A stretch of 64,000 nt of DNA from Lysobacter soyae (GTDB lineage: Bacteria; Pseudomonadota; Gammaproteobacteria; Xanthomonadales; Xanthomonadaceae), in contig NZ_CP080544.1 in the NCBI RefSeq assembly GCF_019551435.1, positions 992,001 to 1,056,000 of the forward strand, read 5' to 3'. How positions within the stretch are numbered: position 1 is the first letter of the stretch; the number at the start of each line of letters is the position of its first letter. The position numbers and the translations under genes are program-made. The notes under the pieces were generated by a model. The model was not told where the DNA came from. It searched no databases and saw nothing but the letters and a program-made list of their open reading frames with translations. Positions 29,124-38,378 of the stretch are shown piece by piece.

Positions 29124-30356
29124 ATGAACCAGATCGATGCCGCAGTGGGTACAAAGACTGGAAGTGCTAATGCCTTGCCGCGAACGCTTCGCGGTGTTCG
29201 CGTCGCAGAGCGCCTCGAGGTGCTCGACGCGCTGCGGGGGTTCGCCCTTTTCGGCATTCTGATGGCGAACATCCAATATTGGGCGGGCTGGATGATGATG
29301 TCGCCCAAGGAGACGGCGCGTTTCCATGATGCGAGCGAACTCCGTGTCATGCGCGGCATCGAGCGCTTCCTGATCGATGGCAAGTTTTACACCCTGTTTT
29401 CGCTGCTTTTCGGCGCAGGCTGCGTGTTAATCATGCTGCGGCTGCAACGCGACGGGCATGCGTGGAAGCGCACCTATTTTCGACGCATGGCGGTGTTGAT
29501 GCTGATCGGCATCGTGCACACCTTGCTGATTTGGGATGGCGATATCTTGCTGCTTTATGCGGTGCTTGGTTTCACTTTGCCGTGGTTTGCGGAACGCGCC
29601 GACCGTACCTTGCTGGTAGCGGCATTTCTGTTGATATTCGTCGTGCCCTTCCTTGGCAAGGCGGTATTTGCGGCGATGGGCTGGGCACCCGCAGATTACC
29701 TGTTGGACGGGTCCTTGAAATGGCTCGAATCCCAGGGCGGCCCTCAGTTCGGTGGGGAAGTGGCGTGGTTGCAATCCACGAACCTTGCCGAGTATCCGAA
29801 GTGGACGTTGTCTGGCACCGTCTATTCGCTCGGACTGCGGCTGGACAGCTGGAGAATTCCAAAGGTGCTGGGAATCATGATTCTCGGCCTGTGGTGCGGG
29901 CGAAAAATCCCCGATGGTTTGCTGACGGATCGCGCCTTCTTGAAGCGGGTATTGGCATTGGGCGCGTTGATCGGCGTGCCGGCCACCGCCTTTTATGCCT
30001 CGCGCAAAGGCGTCAATCAAAGCGATTGGACCTCGATGATCGGGACGGTTCCATTTGCGCTGGCATATGCGTCGGCGTTTCTGTTGCTTTGGCCGACGGC
30101 GAAGCGGGTTCTCGGAGTACTGGTTGCCCCCGGTCGCATGCCGCTCACGAACTACTTGATGCAGTCGGTGGTCAATGGTGTGGTGTTTTTCGGATTCGGT
30201 CTGGGGTGGATGGGCACGCTGTCGATGGGGCAAACGTATGCTTGGGCGTTGGCCTTGTTCTCGGTGCAGGTGCTCGTGTCACATCTGTGGTTGATAAGAT
30301 TTGAGCATGGGCCGGTGGAGGCGTTTTGGCGGCGGCTGACCTACGCTTCGCGCTGA
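29124..30356 (+). CDS. DUF418 family membrane protein
   Basis: A 410-residue polytopic membrane protein. RLEVLDALRGFALFGILMAN at the N-terminus and PGRMPLTNYLMQS near the C-terminus are the marks of the DUF418/YeiB family, with about ten membrane helices between. The function of the family is unknown; the acyltransferase-like LDALRGFA start has been noted. I place the start at the ATG at 29124. A perfect CRP-type site stands just upstream, which suggests cAMP or c-di-GMP responsive control if Clp is the regulator. Confidence 0.88.
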   Translation: MNQIDAAVGTKTGSANALPRTLRGVRVAERLEVLDALRGFALFGILMANIQYWAGWMMMSPKETARFHDASELRVMRGIERFLIDGKFYTLFSLLFGAGCVLIMLRLQRDGHAWKRTYFRRMAVLMLIGIVHTLLIWDGDILLLYAVLGFTLPWFAERADRTLLVAAFLLIFVVPFLGKAVFAAMGWAPADYLLDGSLKWLESQGGPQFGGEVAWLQSTNLAEYPKWTLSGTVYSLGLRLDSWRIPKVLGIMILGLWCGRKIPDGLLTDRAFLKRVLALGALIGVPATAFYASRKGVNQSDWTSMIGTVPFALAYASAFLLLWPTAKRVLGVLVAPGRMPLTNYLMQSVVNGVVFFGFGLGWMGTLSMGQTYAWALALFSVQVLVSHLWLIRFEHGPVEAFWRRLTYASR

Positions 30357-30434
30357 GGCCTACATCTCCGCTGAGCGACACGTATAGTGGGCATCGGGCC
30401 TGATTGCAGGCCATTCGCACAAGGGGGTGTGCTC

Positions 30435-30959
30435 ATGAAAATCCGGCTCCGCAATTCGATTCGACAACTGTCCGGCTGCGTTTCGCGAATGAAGTTGCGC
30501 GGTGGTTCGCTGGCTGTGGCCTTGCTGGCGGTCTCAGGTACAGCGCTTGCGCAATCCTGGATCGTCGTGGCGGTGCTGCCGGATGGCGGCGTCATTCAAT
30601 ACGACGCGCACTCGATCAAACGCCACACCTACTTGGGCCTGAGCGATTATGTAGCCGGCCAATCGCCTCCGCATTGGGAATCAACCGCCAAATACGAGTG
30701 GCCCACCGATCAACGCACCGAGGACGGCAAGACCTTTCGCACGGCAGTGGTGAGAAACCTTTGGCAGTGCAAGGGCGAAGACGCGGAAAAGGTGGCGACC
30801 TCAGGCTTCGAACTGTTCGATGTCAATGGCAAGACGGTTGGCGGCGAGTCGATCAACGCCTTCCATGAATTGACGATGTTGCGATGGTCTTTGCCGCAGA
30901 ACGAAGAAGCTTCCCTAGGTGCTTTTGTCTGCGGTGAAGTGAGCGAGCGAAGCCGTTGA
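30435..30959 (+). CDS. Secreted protein, possible surface-adhesin E-like fold
   Basis: A 174-residue protein with AAGGGGG nine bases ahead of its ATG. A hydrophobic segment (GGSLAVALLAVSGTALAQS) ending in ALA is a probable signal peptide, though it lies about 18 residues in, so a start at 30489 is possible. The mature part (DGGVIQYDAHSIKRH and VVRNLWQCKG) resembles the surface-adhesin E group, a weak match made by eye. Its 3' end overlaps a convergent small gene by 45 bases. Confidence 0.65.
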   Translation: MKIRLRNSIRQLSGCVSRMKLRGGSLAVALLAVSGTALAQSWIVVAVLPDGGVIQYDAHSIKRHTYLGLSDYVAGQSPPHWESTAKYEWPTDQRTEDGKTFRTAVVRNLWQCKGEDAEKVATSGFELFDVNGKTVGGESINAFHELTMLRWSLPQNEEASLGAFVCGEVSERSR

Positions 30960-31184
30960 CGGGAGAGGAAGAGGCCGCACCGGTCGCATCGACTCACTTT
31001 CCAACGCCACACAATGCTTGAGCCGGACATGCTGCTCCATCTGCGCAGGTGTCGCGCAGAAGAAAACCGCGCTCTGGCACTCGCCGCAATATCGCACGTA
31101 CATTTCTGTGCGAATGATTTCCAAGTCGTCCCATTTTTTGTGGCACTCGACTTTCAAATTGCAGTGCCTCACCTTGATGCTCAC
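30915..31184 (-). CDS. Small cysteine-rich protein, possible zinc-binding
   Basis: An 89-residue protein with the pattern HCNLKVECHKKWDDL followed by YCGECQSAVFFC and HVRLKHCVAL, which looks like a compact zinc-ribbon. Similar short proteins with an ECxKxW and FCxxC pattern occur as orphans in several bacteria, of unknown function. Start is a GTG at 31184 with AGGGGA upstream. Its C-terminal coding part overlaps the convergent secreted-protein gene. Confidence 0.6.
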   Translation of the reverse strand: MSIKVRHCNLKVECHKKWDDLEIIRTEMYVRYCGECQSAVFFCATPAQMEQHVRLKHCVALESESMRPVRPLPLPSTASLAHFTADKST

Positions 31185-31267
31185 GTGTTTCCCCTGGGTG
31201 CGGTTACTGGGCCGCGATGGGGGGAGATTGCGGGGTGGGTGTCTCAGGGGGTGCGATTGGGGCGGAA

Positions 31268-31319
31268 AGGCGCCTCATCCGGCGCTGCGCGCCACCTTCT
31301 CCACTTTGTGGAGAAGGGG
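31268..31319. repeat. Palindromic REP-like element, single unit
   Basis: Same family as at 11024: AGGCGCCTCATCCGGCGC head, GGCGCTGCGCGCC hairpin and CCTTCTCCACTTTGTGGAGAAGG hairpin. It lies between the cysteine-rich gene and the tRNA-Ser terminator. Confidence 0.78.
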
Positions 31320-31328
31320 TTGAAAGCA

Positions 31329-31352
31329 AAAACGCCCCGTTGGGGGCGCTTT
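31329..31352 (-). terminator. Rho-independent terminator of tRNA-Ser(GGA)
   Basis: On the minus strand GCGCCCC-CAA-CGGGGCG is followed by TTTTTG, a short GC-rich hairpin with a T tract directly after the tRNA 3' end. Confidence 0.75.
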
Positions 31353-31359
31353 CACTTAC

Positions 31360-31452
31360 TGGCGGAGAGAGGGGGATTCGAACCCCCGAAGCGCGGTTTA
31401 GACGCTTACACACTTTCCAGGCGTGCTCCTTCAACCACTCGGACACCTCTCC
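31360..31452 (-). tRNA. tRNA-Ser (anticodon GGA)
   Basis: The minus strand reads GGAGAGGTGTCCGAGTGGTT at the 5' end, an anticodon loop with GGA (plus-strand 31416-31418), a long variable arm typical of serine tRNAs, a GGTTCGAATCC T-arm and encoded CCA. It reads UCC/UCU codons. Confidence 0.95.
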
Positions 31453-31521
31453 GGATCTTGCGCAAGGGTGCTCTCTTGCGAACCGGCTATTTTACGGAGA
31501 AGTGCGGTCCGGGGCAATGAA

Positions 31522-32436
31522 TCATTTTTTGCCCGGGCAGATCACGTTGTAGCTCACGATGGTGGCGGGGCCGTCGCCGGCCGTGGTGAACGACATCAGG
31601 GCGCCCGAGGGGTGGGCATAGCCGCCACTGCAGAATCCGTAGCCGGTGCCACTGCAATCGGCGATTTCGGGTTCACCGGTCAGGTGGCCGGGGTAGCTCT
31701 CGTCGCCTTCTTCACGCGGGGCCTTGGGCTTCCAGCCGGTTTTGGCGAGTAGGGCACGCGCTTTCGGGACCTCCTTGCCATACAGGCTCGGGATGTCCAG
31801 GCCGCAGTATTTCTCCGATGTTGCCAGCGGGGCAACCTCAAAGCCGTTTTCAGCCAGCACAATGTCGCCGCTGACATAATTTGCCGGGGTGAAGTCACCG
31901 ATCCTCAGGCGGCCCGGTGTGGGCGTTCTCATGACGCCGCCCACGTCACCCATTTCCCCTTCTTTCGGGGTATCGCCATAGACAATGCCGAGCAACTGCG
32001 TGCCGCGATAGATGGCGATGTTGCCGTCGCGGACCATACAGGTGCCACTCGTCCCTTGTTCGCCTTGGCTGAAAATGCCGACAGCAGTGAAGCCGCCTTC
32101 CGTGACTTCGCTGCTGACTGTCCAGCCTTTTGCGGCCGCATCTTTGCCGGCAGCCGTTTCAGGTTTTTGGGCGATGTAGCTGCAAAAGTCATCCTGCGCA
32201 AACTTCGATGGTTTTGCGGGCGCCGGCAGCGTGCCCAAGGCCTTGGCATGCAAGCCGGGCAGGCGGGACGTGGCGGTATAGGTTGATTCCGGCGGCGCCG
32301 AAACCGGTTCGGACTTGGCCGCATTCAATGCTTCAGAGGGCGCGCCACCGGCGGCCGCGCTGGCGCCTGGCGGGCTGCAGGCGACAAGGGTGACACAGGT
32401 GCCAAGTGTCGCGAGGCTGAGTTTCAATGAATTCAT
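31522..32436 (-). CDS. Lipoprotein of unknown function
   Basis: A 304-residue protein with a lipobox (TLVACSPPG) about 20 residues after the ATG at 32436, then a low-complexity Ala/Pro stretch and a mature domain with four more cysteines (DFCSYI, GTCMVRD, KYCGLDI, IADCSG) plus a final VICPGK. A PASTA-like phrase, VPKARALLAKTGWKPK, occurs near residue 230, as in peptidoglycan-contacting proteins. No family is assigned. It is divergent from dnaX. Confidence 0.75.
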   Translation of the reverse strand: MNSLKLSLATLGTCVTLVACSPPGASAAAGGAPSEALNAAKSEPVSAPPESTYTATSRLPGLHAKALGTLPAPAKPSKFAQDDFCSYIAQKPETAAGKDAAAKGWTVSSEVTEGGFTAVGIFSQGEQGTSGTCMVRDGNIAIYRGTQLLGIVYGDTPKEGEMGDVGGVMRTPTPGRLRIGDFTPANYVSGDIVLAENGFEVAPLATSEKYCGLDIPSLYGKEVPKARALLAKTGWKPKAPREEGDESYPGHLTGEPEIADCSGTGYGFCSGGYAHPSGALMSFTTAGDGPATIVSYNVICPGKK

Positions 32437-32524
32437 TCGACCGGTTCCAATGCGGGATGACTGCAACGTGGCAGCTTGTGGTCATCTTCGCAATCAGACA
32501 TCTCCGGCATGTCAAAATGGCCGT

Positions 32525-34195
32525 ATGAGCTATCTCGTACTTGCGCGCAAATGGCGCCCGCGTCGTTTCAGTGAACTGGTCGGCCAAGAGCACGTGGTTC
32601 GTGCATTGACCAATGCCTTGGAAACGGGGCGCGTGCATCACGCTTTCCTGTTCACCGGCACCCGCGGCGTCGGCAAAACCACGATTGCGCGGATCTTCGC
32701 CAAATCGCTCAACTGCGAGAACGGGACTTCCGCCGAACCCTGCGGCGAGTGTTCGACCTGTAAAGACATCGATGCGGGTCGTTACATTGATCTGCTGGAA
32801 ATCGACGCCGCCAGCAATACCGGCGTAGACGATGTGCGCGAGCTGATCGACAACGCACAGTACATGCCCTCCCGCGGTCGCGTGAAGGTCTATCTGATCG
32901 ACGAAGTGCACATGCTCACGAAGAATGCCTTCAACGCCTTGCTGAAGACCCTCGAAGAGCCACCGGGTCACGTCAAATTTTTGCTTGCCACAACGGATCC
33001 GCAAAAACTGCCGATCACGGTGCTGTCGCGTTGTTTGCAATTCAATTTGAAGCGCTTGGAGCTCGACCAAATCGAAGGTCAGATCACCCGCATTCTGCAG
33101 GCGGAAAACATCGAGTTCGACGTCGAAGCGGTCGCGCAATTGAGTGATGCGGCTGACGGGTCGTTGCGCGATGGTTTGTCGTTGCTGGATCAAGCCATCG
33201 CCTACACCGGTGGCAAGGTGGATGAAGCGGCGGTGGCGAAGATGCTGGGCACCGTCGACCGCACCCGTGTGGAGGCGCTGTTGAATGCCTTGGTCAATCA
33301 AAGCGGACCCGAATTGATGCAGGAGATCGCCGCACTGGCGGATTTCTCGCCGGATTGGCGCGCGGTGCTCGATGCGATGGCGAAAGCCTTGCACAAGATC
33401 CAAATCAAGCAACTGGTGCCGGAAGCCTTGGCTGACGAAAGCACCGAAAACCTGCAAGGTTTCGCCGAGGCGGTGTCGCCGGAGTTGGTCCAGCTTTGGT
33501 ATCAAATCGCGTTGAACGGAAAACGCGATCTCGACCACGCGCCGACCGCGCGGACGGGATTCGAGATGTCGATGCTGCGCATGTTGGCGTTCCGTCCGAT
33601 GCCGCAGCAGGCCGTTGCCGCGGGAAATGAAACGCATGCGCCGCCAGTGCCTTCGCTGAAGCCGGCAACACCTGCCGCTGCGCCCGCTCGCGTGGAGCGA
33701 GATGCGCCGGTTCCGCAGGCTGCGCCTTCGCCGGTTGCCGCTGCGCCCGCACCTGCGCAACCGCCGATTCCCGCCAAGCCGGCCTCGACGCCTTCAAACA
33801 TCGTGCCGATGCACCACGACGATTGGGTCGCGCTGGTGCGCAATGCAAAGCTCAGCGGGCTGATCGGGCAATGTGCCATCAATGCCGCGTTGCTGTCGCA
33901 GAAGGGTGCACAGATCGTGCTCGGCTTGCCGAAGAACCTGGGGCATACCGCGCGTCCGAACACCCTGCGCGCGCTGGAAGAAAAGCTCACGCCGATCCTC
34001 GGCTATGTGCCGGTGATTTCCGTTGAGCTGCAAGATGAAATCAAGGCCGACACCGTGCGCGCGCAAGACGAGAAAGTGCAAAACGACCGGATGAGCGCCG
34101 CGGAACAATCTTTCCGTGAGGATCCGTTCGTGCAGACGTTGCTGGCCGAAGGCGGGCAAATCGTGCCGGATTCCATTCAACCCTATAACGATTAG
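32525..34195 (+). CDS. dnaX: DNA polymerase III subunit gamma/tau
   Basis: Clamp-loader ATPase that organises the replisome. It has 556 residues. Walker A GTRGVGKTT, a four-cysteine zinc module (CENGTSAEPCGECSTC), Walker B IDEVHML and the SRC sensor are all intact. The C-terminal third is Ala/Pro-rich then charged, as in tau. E. coli makes the short gamma form by a frameshift at an A-rich slippery site; I did not see an equivalent run. It opens the dnaX-ebfC-recR cluster. Confidence 0.96.
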   Translation: MSYLVLARKWRPRRFSELVGQEHVVRALTNALETGRVHHAFLFTGTRGVGKTTIARIFAKSLNCENGTSAEPCGECSTCKDIDAGRYIDLLEIDAASNTGVDDVRELIDNAQYMPSRGRVKVYLIDEVHMLTKNAFNALLKTLEEPPGHVKFLLATTDPQKLPITVLSRCLQFNLKRLELDQIEGQITRILQAENIEFDVEAVAQLSDAADGSLRDGLSLLDQAIAYTGGKVDEAAVAKMLGTVDRTRVEALLNALVNQSGPELMQEIAALADFSPDWRAVLDAMAKALHKIQIKQLVPEALADESTENLQGFAEAVSPELVQLWYQIALNGKRDLDHAPTARTGFEMSMLRMLAFRPMPQQAVAAGNETHAPPVPSLKPATPAAAPARVERDAPVPQAAPSPVAAAPAPAQPPIPAKPASTPSNIVPMHHDDWVALVRNAKLSGLIGQCAINAALLSQKGAQIVLGLPKNLGHTARPNTLRALEEKLTPILGYVPVISVELQDEIKADTVRAQDEKVQNDRMSAAEQSFREDPFVQTLLAEGGQIVPDSIQPYND

Positions 34196-34204
34196 GAGCA
34201 AAAC

Positions 34205-34525
34205 ATGCGAGGCAATATCGCGCAATTGATGCAACAGGCACAGGCCATGCAAGAAAGCATGCAGCGGGCACAAAACGAACTCGGCAATGTCGAGGTCGTG
34301 GGCCAAGCAGGTGGCGGCATGGTGGAAGTCACGCTGACGGGTCGTATGGAATGCCGCAAGGTGCGTATCGATCCCACCACGGTGTCAGACGTCGAAATGC
34401 TGGAAGACCTGTTGGCTGCAGCGATGAATGACGCTGTGAACAAGGCCAACGCCGCGGCGCAAGAACGCATGAGTGCGGCAACGCAAGGCATGGGTCTGCC
34501 GACTGGTATGAAGCTGCCGTTCTGA
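34205..34525 (+). CDS. YbaB/EbfC family nucleoid-associated protein
   Basis: A 106-residue dimeric DNA-binding protein encoded between dnaX and recR in most bacteria. [20 protein letters not shown] starts the first helix and [19 protein letters not shown] is the conserved strand region. AGGAG lies just ahead of the ATG at 34205. It coats DNA and influences expression in species studied so far. Confidence 0.95.
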   Translation: MRGNIAQLMQQAQAMQESMQRAQNELGNVEVVGQAGGGMVEVTLTGRMECRKVRIDPTTVSDVEMLEDLLAAAMNDAVNKANAAAQERMSAATQGMGLPTGMKLPF

Positions 34526-34529
34526 TTCG

Positions 34530-35126
34530 ATGTCATCACCGCTGCTCGAACAACTGATTGACGCCCTCCGTATTCTTCCCGGCGTAGGACAGAAGACGGC
34601 GCAACGTATGGCGTATCACGTGCTGGAACGCGAGCGCGATGGCGCGACGCGGCTGGCCTCGGTATTGGCCGAATCGGTGGAAAAGATCGGTCATTGCACG
34701 CGCTGCCGCGACTTCAGTGAAACCGAGGTCTGTGCCATTTGCACCAGTGCCTCGCGCGATGCGCACTTGCTGTGCGTCTTGGAATCGCCTGCCGACCGGA
34801 TGGCCTTGGAACAAGCCACGGGCTTTCGGGGCTTGTACTTCATTTTGCAGGGCCGACTGAGTCCGCTCGACGGTATCGGGCCGGCGGAGTTGGGTTTGGA
34901 TCAATTGGCCGCGCGCTTGGCCGAAGGTGAGATCACGGAAATGATCATTGCCACCAACCCGACGGTGGAAGGTGAAGCCACAGCGCATTTTCTTGCGCAG
35001 TTGGCGCGCAGCAAGTCGGTCAAACCGAGTCGTCTGGCGCATGGCGTGCCGTTGGGCGGCGAGCTTGAGTATGTGGATCGTGGCACCTTGGCGCATGCCT
35101 TCGGTAGCCGCATCGAAATGAGCTGA
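34530..35126 (+). CDS. recR: Recombination protein RecR
   Basis: Part of RecFOR, which loads RecA at gaps. The 198 residues contain the N-terminal helix-hairpin-helix ([15 protein letters not shown]), the four-cysteine zinc finger ([16 protein letters not shown]) and the Toprim domain ([14 protein letters not shown]). It begins four bases after the ebfC stop. Confidence 0.96.
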   Translation: MSSPLLEQLIDALRILPGVGQKTAQRMAYHVLERERDGATRLASVLAESVEKIGHCTRCRDFSETEVCAICTSASRDAHLLCVLESPADRMALEQATGFRGLYFILQGRLSPLDGIGPAELGLDQLAARLAEGEITEMIIATNPTVEGEATAHFLAQLARSKSVKPSRLAHGVPLGGELEYVDRGTLAHAFGSRIEMS

Positions 35127-35133
35127 GGGCGTT

Positions 35134-35499
35134 ATGAGCGACACCATTTTTCACAAGATCAAGAACCGCGAAATTCCTTCCGAGATTGTGTTCGAGGACG
35201 AACACGTCTTCGCCTTTCGCGACATCGCGCCACAAGCGCCGGTGCATGTGTTGTTCGTGCCCAAGCAAGACTTCGCCACGTTGAACGATGTGCCGGCCGA
35301 TTCGCCGGAAATCATCGGGCGGTTGGCGACAGCGGCGGCGACCTATGCGAAGCGGGAAGGCTTTGCCGAAAACGGCTATCGCATCGTCATGAACTGCAAC
35401 GGCGACGGCGGACAAACCGTGTTCCAAATCCATCTGCATTTGCTGGCGGGTGCGCCCTTAGGGCATTTTGGCGCAAGGGGCGCCGGATTCACGGCCTGA
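35134..35499 (+). CDS. HIT-family (HinT-like) protein with an altered histidine triad
   Basis: A 121-residue nucleoside phosphoramidase-type protein. Most of the family motif is present: ENGYRIVMNCNGDGGQ then FQIHLHLLAG. The usual triad is H-x-H-x-H; here the first position is Gln98 (codon CAA at 35425), followed by His100 and His102. The catalytic histidine corresponds to His100, so activity may survive. Whether this is natural drift or a sequencing error cannot be told. It follows recR by seven bases and overlaps the convergent transglutaminase gene by 11. Confidence 0.88.
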   Translation: MSDTIFHKIKNREIPSEIVFEDEHVFAFRDIAPQAPVHVLFVPKQDFATLNDVPADSPEIIGRLATAAATYAKREGFAENGYRIVMNCNGDGGQTVFQIHLHLLAGAPLGHFGARGAGFTA

Positions 35500-37414
35500 A
35501 TCGTTTGATGTCTCTGATGAGCTGTGCGGTTTTTTCACGGGATACGGCCGCATAACGCATTGCGCTGAAGCGTTCGGCCAACGCCTGCATCGCCGCCGCA
35601 TTTTCCGGTCGCGCCCGCGTGATGCGATCCAACCATGCATGCACAGGTTCGTATGCTTCGCGCGCCAGGCCATGCTTCGCATAGCGTTTGCTCAAGCCGT
35701 GCCATGCACGCAATAGCGGATCGGCCACGCGTTCACCGCGTCGCAATAACAGCACCATCCACGCCATGGCGATGACGACCGCGATGACGAATAGTGCAAT
35801 CAACGTGCTGCTATCCATCTTGTTGATGCCGAAGCGCTTGAACATGCCGGCTTGGCGTTTCGCGTCGAAGCCCAAAATGAAGTCGTTCCACCCGCGGCGC
35901 AAACTGTCGCTGACCTCCCACAAACGCTGGAATCCGTCGAACTGGCCGATTCGACCAGGCGCGCGTTCTTCGAGCGTGTCGTAAATGTTGGCGGCTGCCA
36001 CGGCGGCAGTCGGGTCGACGCGCGTCCAGCCGCGGCCGTTCAACCAAACTTCCGACCATGCGTGCGCGTCCGAATTGCGGATCAGCCAATAGTCGCCGGT
36101 CTTGTTGTAAAAACCACCGGCGTAGCCCGTAACAACCCTTGCCGGAATTCCGGCTGCGCGCATCAGCACCACGAATGCGGTGCTGTAGTGCTCACAAAAC
36201 CCGACCTTGTTCTGGAACATGAAATCATCGATCCAATGCAGGCCCGGCTGCGGCACAGTCAACGAATAGGTGAAGTCCCTGTGGAAGGTATCGAGTGCCC
36301 TTTGCACAATGCCTTCATCGTTGCTGCCGAATTCACTGCGCCACTGACGGCCCAATGCGCGCGTCCGGCCGTTCAAGTCGTTCGGCAAACGCAGCGCACG
36401 TTGCCGGATCACCCGTGACAGGGGAGTCGGGTCGAGTGCTGCGGGTGCCGCCTCCACCTGCCAGCGCGTCAGGTTGCTCATGTTGGTTTCGGTTCGCAGA
36501 GCACCGTCGACGTTCATGCGCACGCCTTCGGGCACTGCGGTGCTGTATTCGAGCAACGGCAAAATCTTGCGGTCGGTCGGTTCCACATCGGCCGTGTAGT
36601 GCCAACGTGACGCCGTCGTCTTGATCAAACTGCGTCCGCCGGTGTCAATCGCCGCCGCGCTATCGGGCTTCCACTCCACACCGTCGAAATCCCAAAACAC
36701 CGTGCCACGCCAATACAGGTCTTGCGAAGACGGCGGCGTGCCTTGAAAACGCACGCGCATGGCCGGGGTGTCATCCAATAGCAACTCGCTCCATTCGCCG
36801 GGCTTCATCGTGTCGCCTAAGCCGACCTTGGAGACTGACTTTTCCGGCAAACCCCACAACGGGGTAGGCAAGCGCGGAAACAACCAGAACGCGGCCATCG
36901 CCAACGGCAAACCGGTCAACAGCAATTTACCGGTCGCGCGCAGCGGCTCTCTGGGTGACCAATCGGCTGAGTCGACCTGGTTTTCCAAATCGGCGAGGCG
37001 CATCAACACAAGAATCGCCACGACGACCGCGATGGCCCCCAAAATCAATGCAGTCGGGCTTTGATTGAGCAGGTACGTTGAAAACGGCGCAAACGTGCCG
37101 AAGCCAACCAAACTCCGGCCATCGCGAACGGTCTGGGTCTCGGACGGTTTGATTGCGAGCATGGCAGCGAGCAAGGCACAGCCGGTATCTCTTCCGAAGC
37201 CGCGATAGACCATGAAGACGGCAGTCACCACGATCACCAGCAGCAAGATCTTGAGAACGCCGGGGAGCGGATTGCGCCAACTGGCAATCGTCGTCAGGAG
37301 CGCAGTGCCGGTCACTGTGAGTGCCACCGGGATTTCCAATTGCAGCAGCAAAGGCAGCATGCAAAGACCGAGTGCCAGCATCACATAGGGGCGTGTCTTC
37401 TCATCCAGATTCAT
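35489..37414 (-). CDS. TgpA-type membrane transglutaminase
   Basis: A 641-residue inner-membrane protein with a DUF3488 N-terminal membrane part (about six helices), a periplasmic transglutaminase-like domain with Cys in KVGFCEHYSTAF, His in DAHAWSEVW and Asp in WTRVDPTAA, and a final helix plus DUF4129-like tail. TgpA of Pseudomonas is essential there. The ATG at 37414 overlaps the upstream DUF58 stop as ATGA. It is the last gene of a MoxR-DUF58-TgpA operon. Confidence 0.92.
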   Translation of the reverse strand: MNLDEKTRPYVMLALGLCMLPLLLQLEIPVALTVTGTALLTTIASWRNPLPGVLKILLLVIVVTAVFMVYRGFGRDTGCALLAAMLAIKPSETQTVRDGRSLVGFGTFAPFSTYLLNQSPTALILGAIAVVVAILVLMRLADLENQVDSADWSPREPLRATGKLLLTGLPLAMAAFWLFPRLPTPLWGLPEKSVSKVGLGDTMKPGEWSELLLDDTPAMRVRFQGTPPSSQDLYWRGTVFWDFDGVEWKPDSAAAIDTGGRSLIKTTASRWHYTADVEPTDRKILPLLEYSTAVPEGVRMNVDGALRTETNMSNLTRWQVEAAPAALDPTPLSRVIRQRALRLPNDLNGRTRALGRQWRSEFGSNDEGIVQRALDTFHRDFTYSLTVPQPGLHWIDDFMFQNKVGFCEHYSTAFVVLMRAAGIPARVVTGYAGGFYNKTGDYWLIRNSDAHAWSEVWLNGRGWTRVDPTAAVAAANIYDTLEERAPGRIGQFDGFQRLWEVSDSLRRGWNDFILGFDAKRQAGMFKRFGINKMDSSTLIALFVIAVVIAMAWMVLLLRRGERVADPLLRAWHGLSKRYAKHGLAREAYEPVHAWLDRITRARPENAAAMQALAERFSAMRYAAVSREKTAQLIRDIKRFRP

Positions 37415-38376
37415 GCGCGAACACCCGGGAGTCTCGCCAACGCTTCCATGCAAGCGTGCCGATGGGCAAGGCCCGTGTTTGCCTCAATGGCCCGCATTCC
37501 CGGCAACTGCAATGCAAATCGACGTCCTTGTCTGTCCGCCAGCGCCACCCAATGCGCCAGTCTCGATATGGCCTGCTCGTGCGGTAATTGCCGCACTTGC
37601 GACCACGCCAACAAGATATCGGCTTGAACTGCTTGTTCGTACTCGCGCGCCAACAAGGCGCCGGTCTTGGCAGACGCCTTCCATGCGATGGCGCGCAGCG
37701 CATCACCGTGGCGGTAGGCGCGCAATTGATGAACATCATCGCCACCTTGCGCGGCGCGCATGCGCGACGCATCGGCGCTGGCTTCGGGCAGGGGCGGGCC
37801 GTTGTGCTCAAGTGCCGGATAGACAATCCACCCGTACACCGGATACAGCCAAGACCAGGTATGTGCCAACCCCATCGGTCGTGTGGTCCACACACTGACC
37901 TTGTCGATCTCATGCCAGCCGCGATGCACCATCGGCAATCGCAGTTCGACCACGCTTTCAGACGATGCCCGCATCATCAACATCGCGCTTTGCCCATCAA
38001 TGCCGATCATCACGCCGGTGCGCGGACGGGCATCCAGCGCTTGGAACGAAACGCGCAAGACCGCATCGTCGCCCGCATGCACGGCGTCGGCATGAATGCC
38101 ACGCATGACCAGGCCGGAGAGCTGCAAGTGACCGGTCAACAATCCCGCAAGACCGGCGGTTCCCAACATCAGCGCCAACAGCAATGCAGGATTGTTGTTG
38201 TAGTTCAAGGCGCCGCCGGCCATGACGAATACGACGGCACCGAAAAACAGTCCGAAGCGGGTGGGCAACACGTAGACTCGGCGACGATCGATATGTACGG
38301 GCAGGGTATCGACGCGTTGACGACGGACAAATCTCTCAAGCTTCAGCCACAGGGGTTTGCCGGAACGCTTGAACAC
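37411..38376 (-). CDS. DUF58 family protein
   Basis: A 321-residue protein with two N-terminal membrane helices (FGLFFGAVVFVMAGGALNY and LLLALMLGTAGLAGLL) and the DUF58 core, whose hallmark here is YRHGDALRAIAWKASAKTG. DUF58 proteins nearly always accompany MoxR ATPases and TgpA, as here, and probably act as a vWA-like partner in envelope maturation. It is two bases from the MoxR gene and overlaps tgpA. Confidence 0.9.
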   Translation of the reverse strand: MFKRSGKPLWLKLERFVRRQRVDTLPVHIDRRRVYVLPTRFGLFFGAVVFVMAGGALNYNNNPALLLALMLGTAGLAGLLTGHLQLSGLVMRGIHADAVHAGDDAVLRVSFQALDARPRTGVMIGIDGQSAMLMMRASSESVVELRLPMVHRGWHEIDKVSVWTTRPMGLAHTWSWLYPVYGWIVYPALEHNGPPLPEASADASRMRAAQGGDDVHQLRAYRHGDALRAIAWKASAKTGALLAREYEQAVQADILLAWSQVRQLPHEQAISRLAHWVALADRQGRRFALQLPGMRAIEANTGLAHRHACMEALARLPGVRA

Positions 38377-38378
38377 TG

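Noticed and set aside
32525-34195. Programmed frameshift producing DnaX gamma
   Set aside because: I found no A AAA AAG-type slippery run with a downstream hairpin; the product may be tau only.
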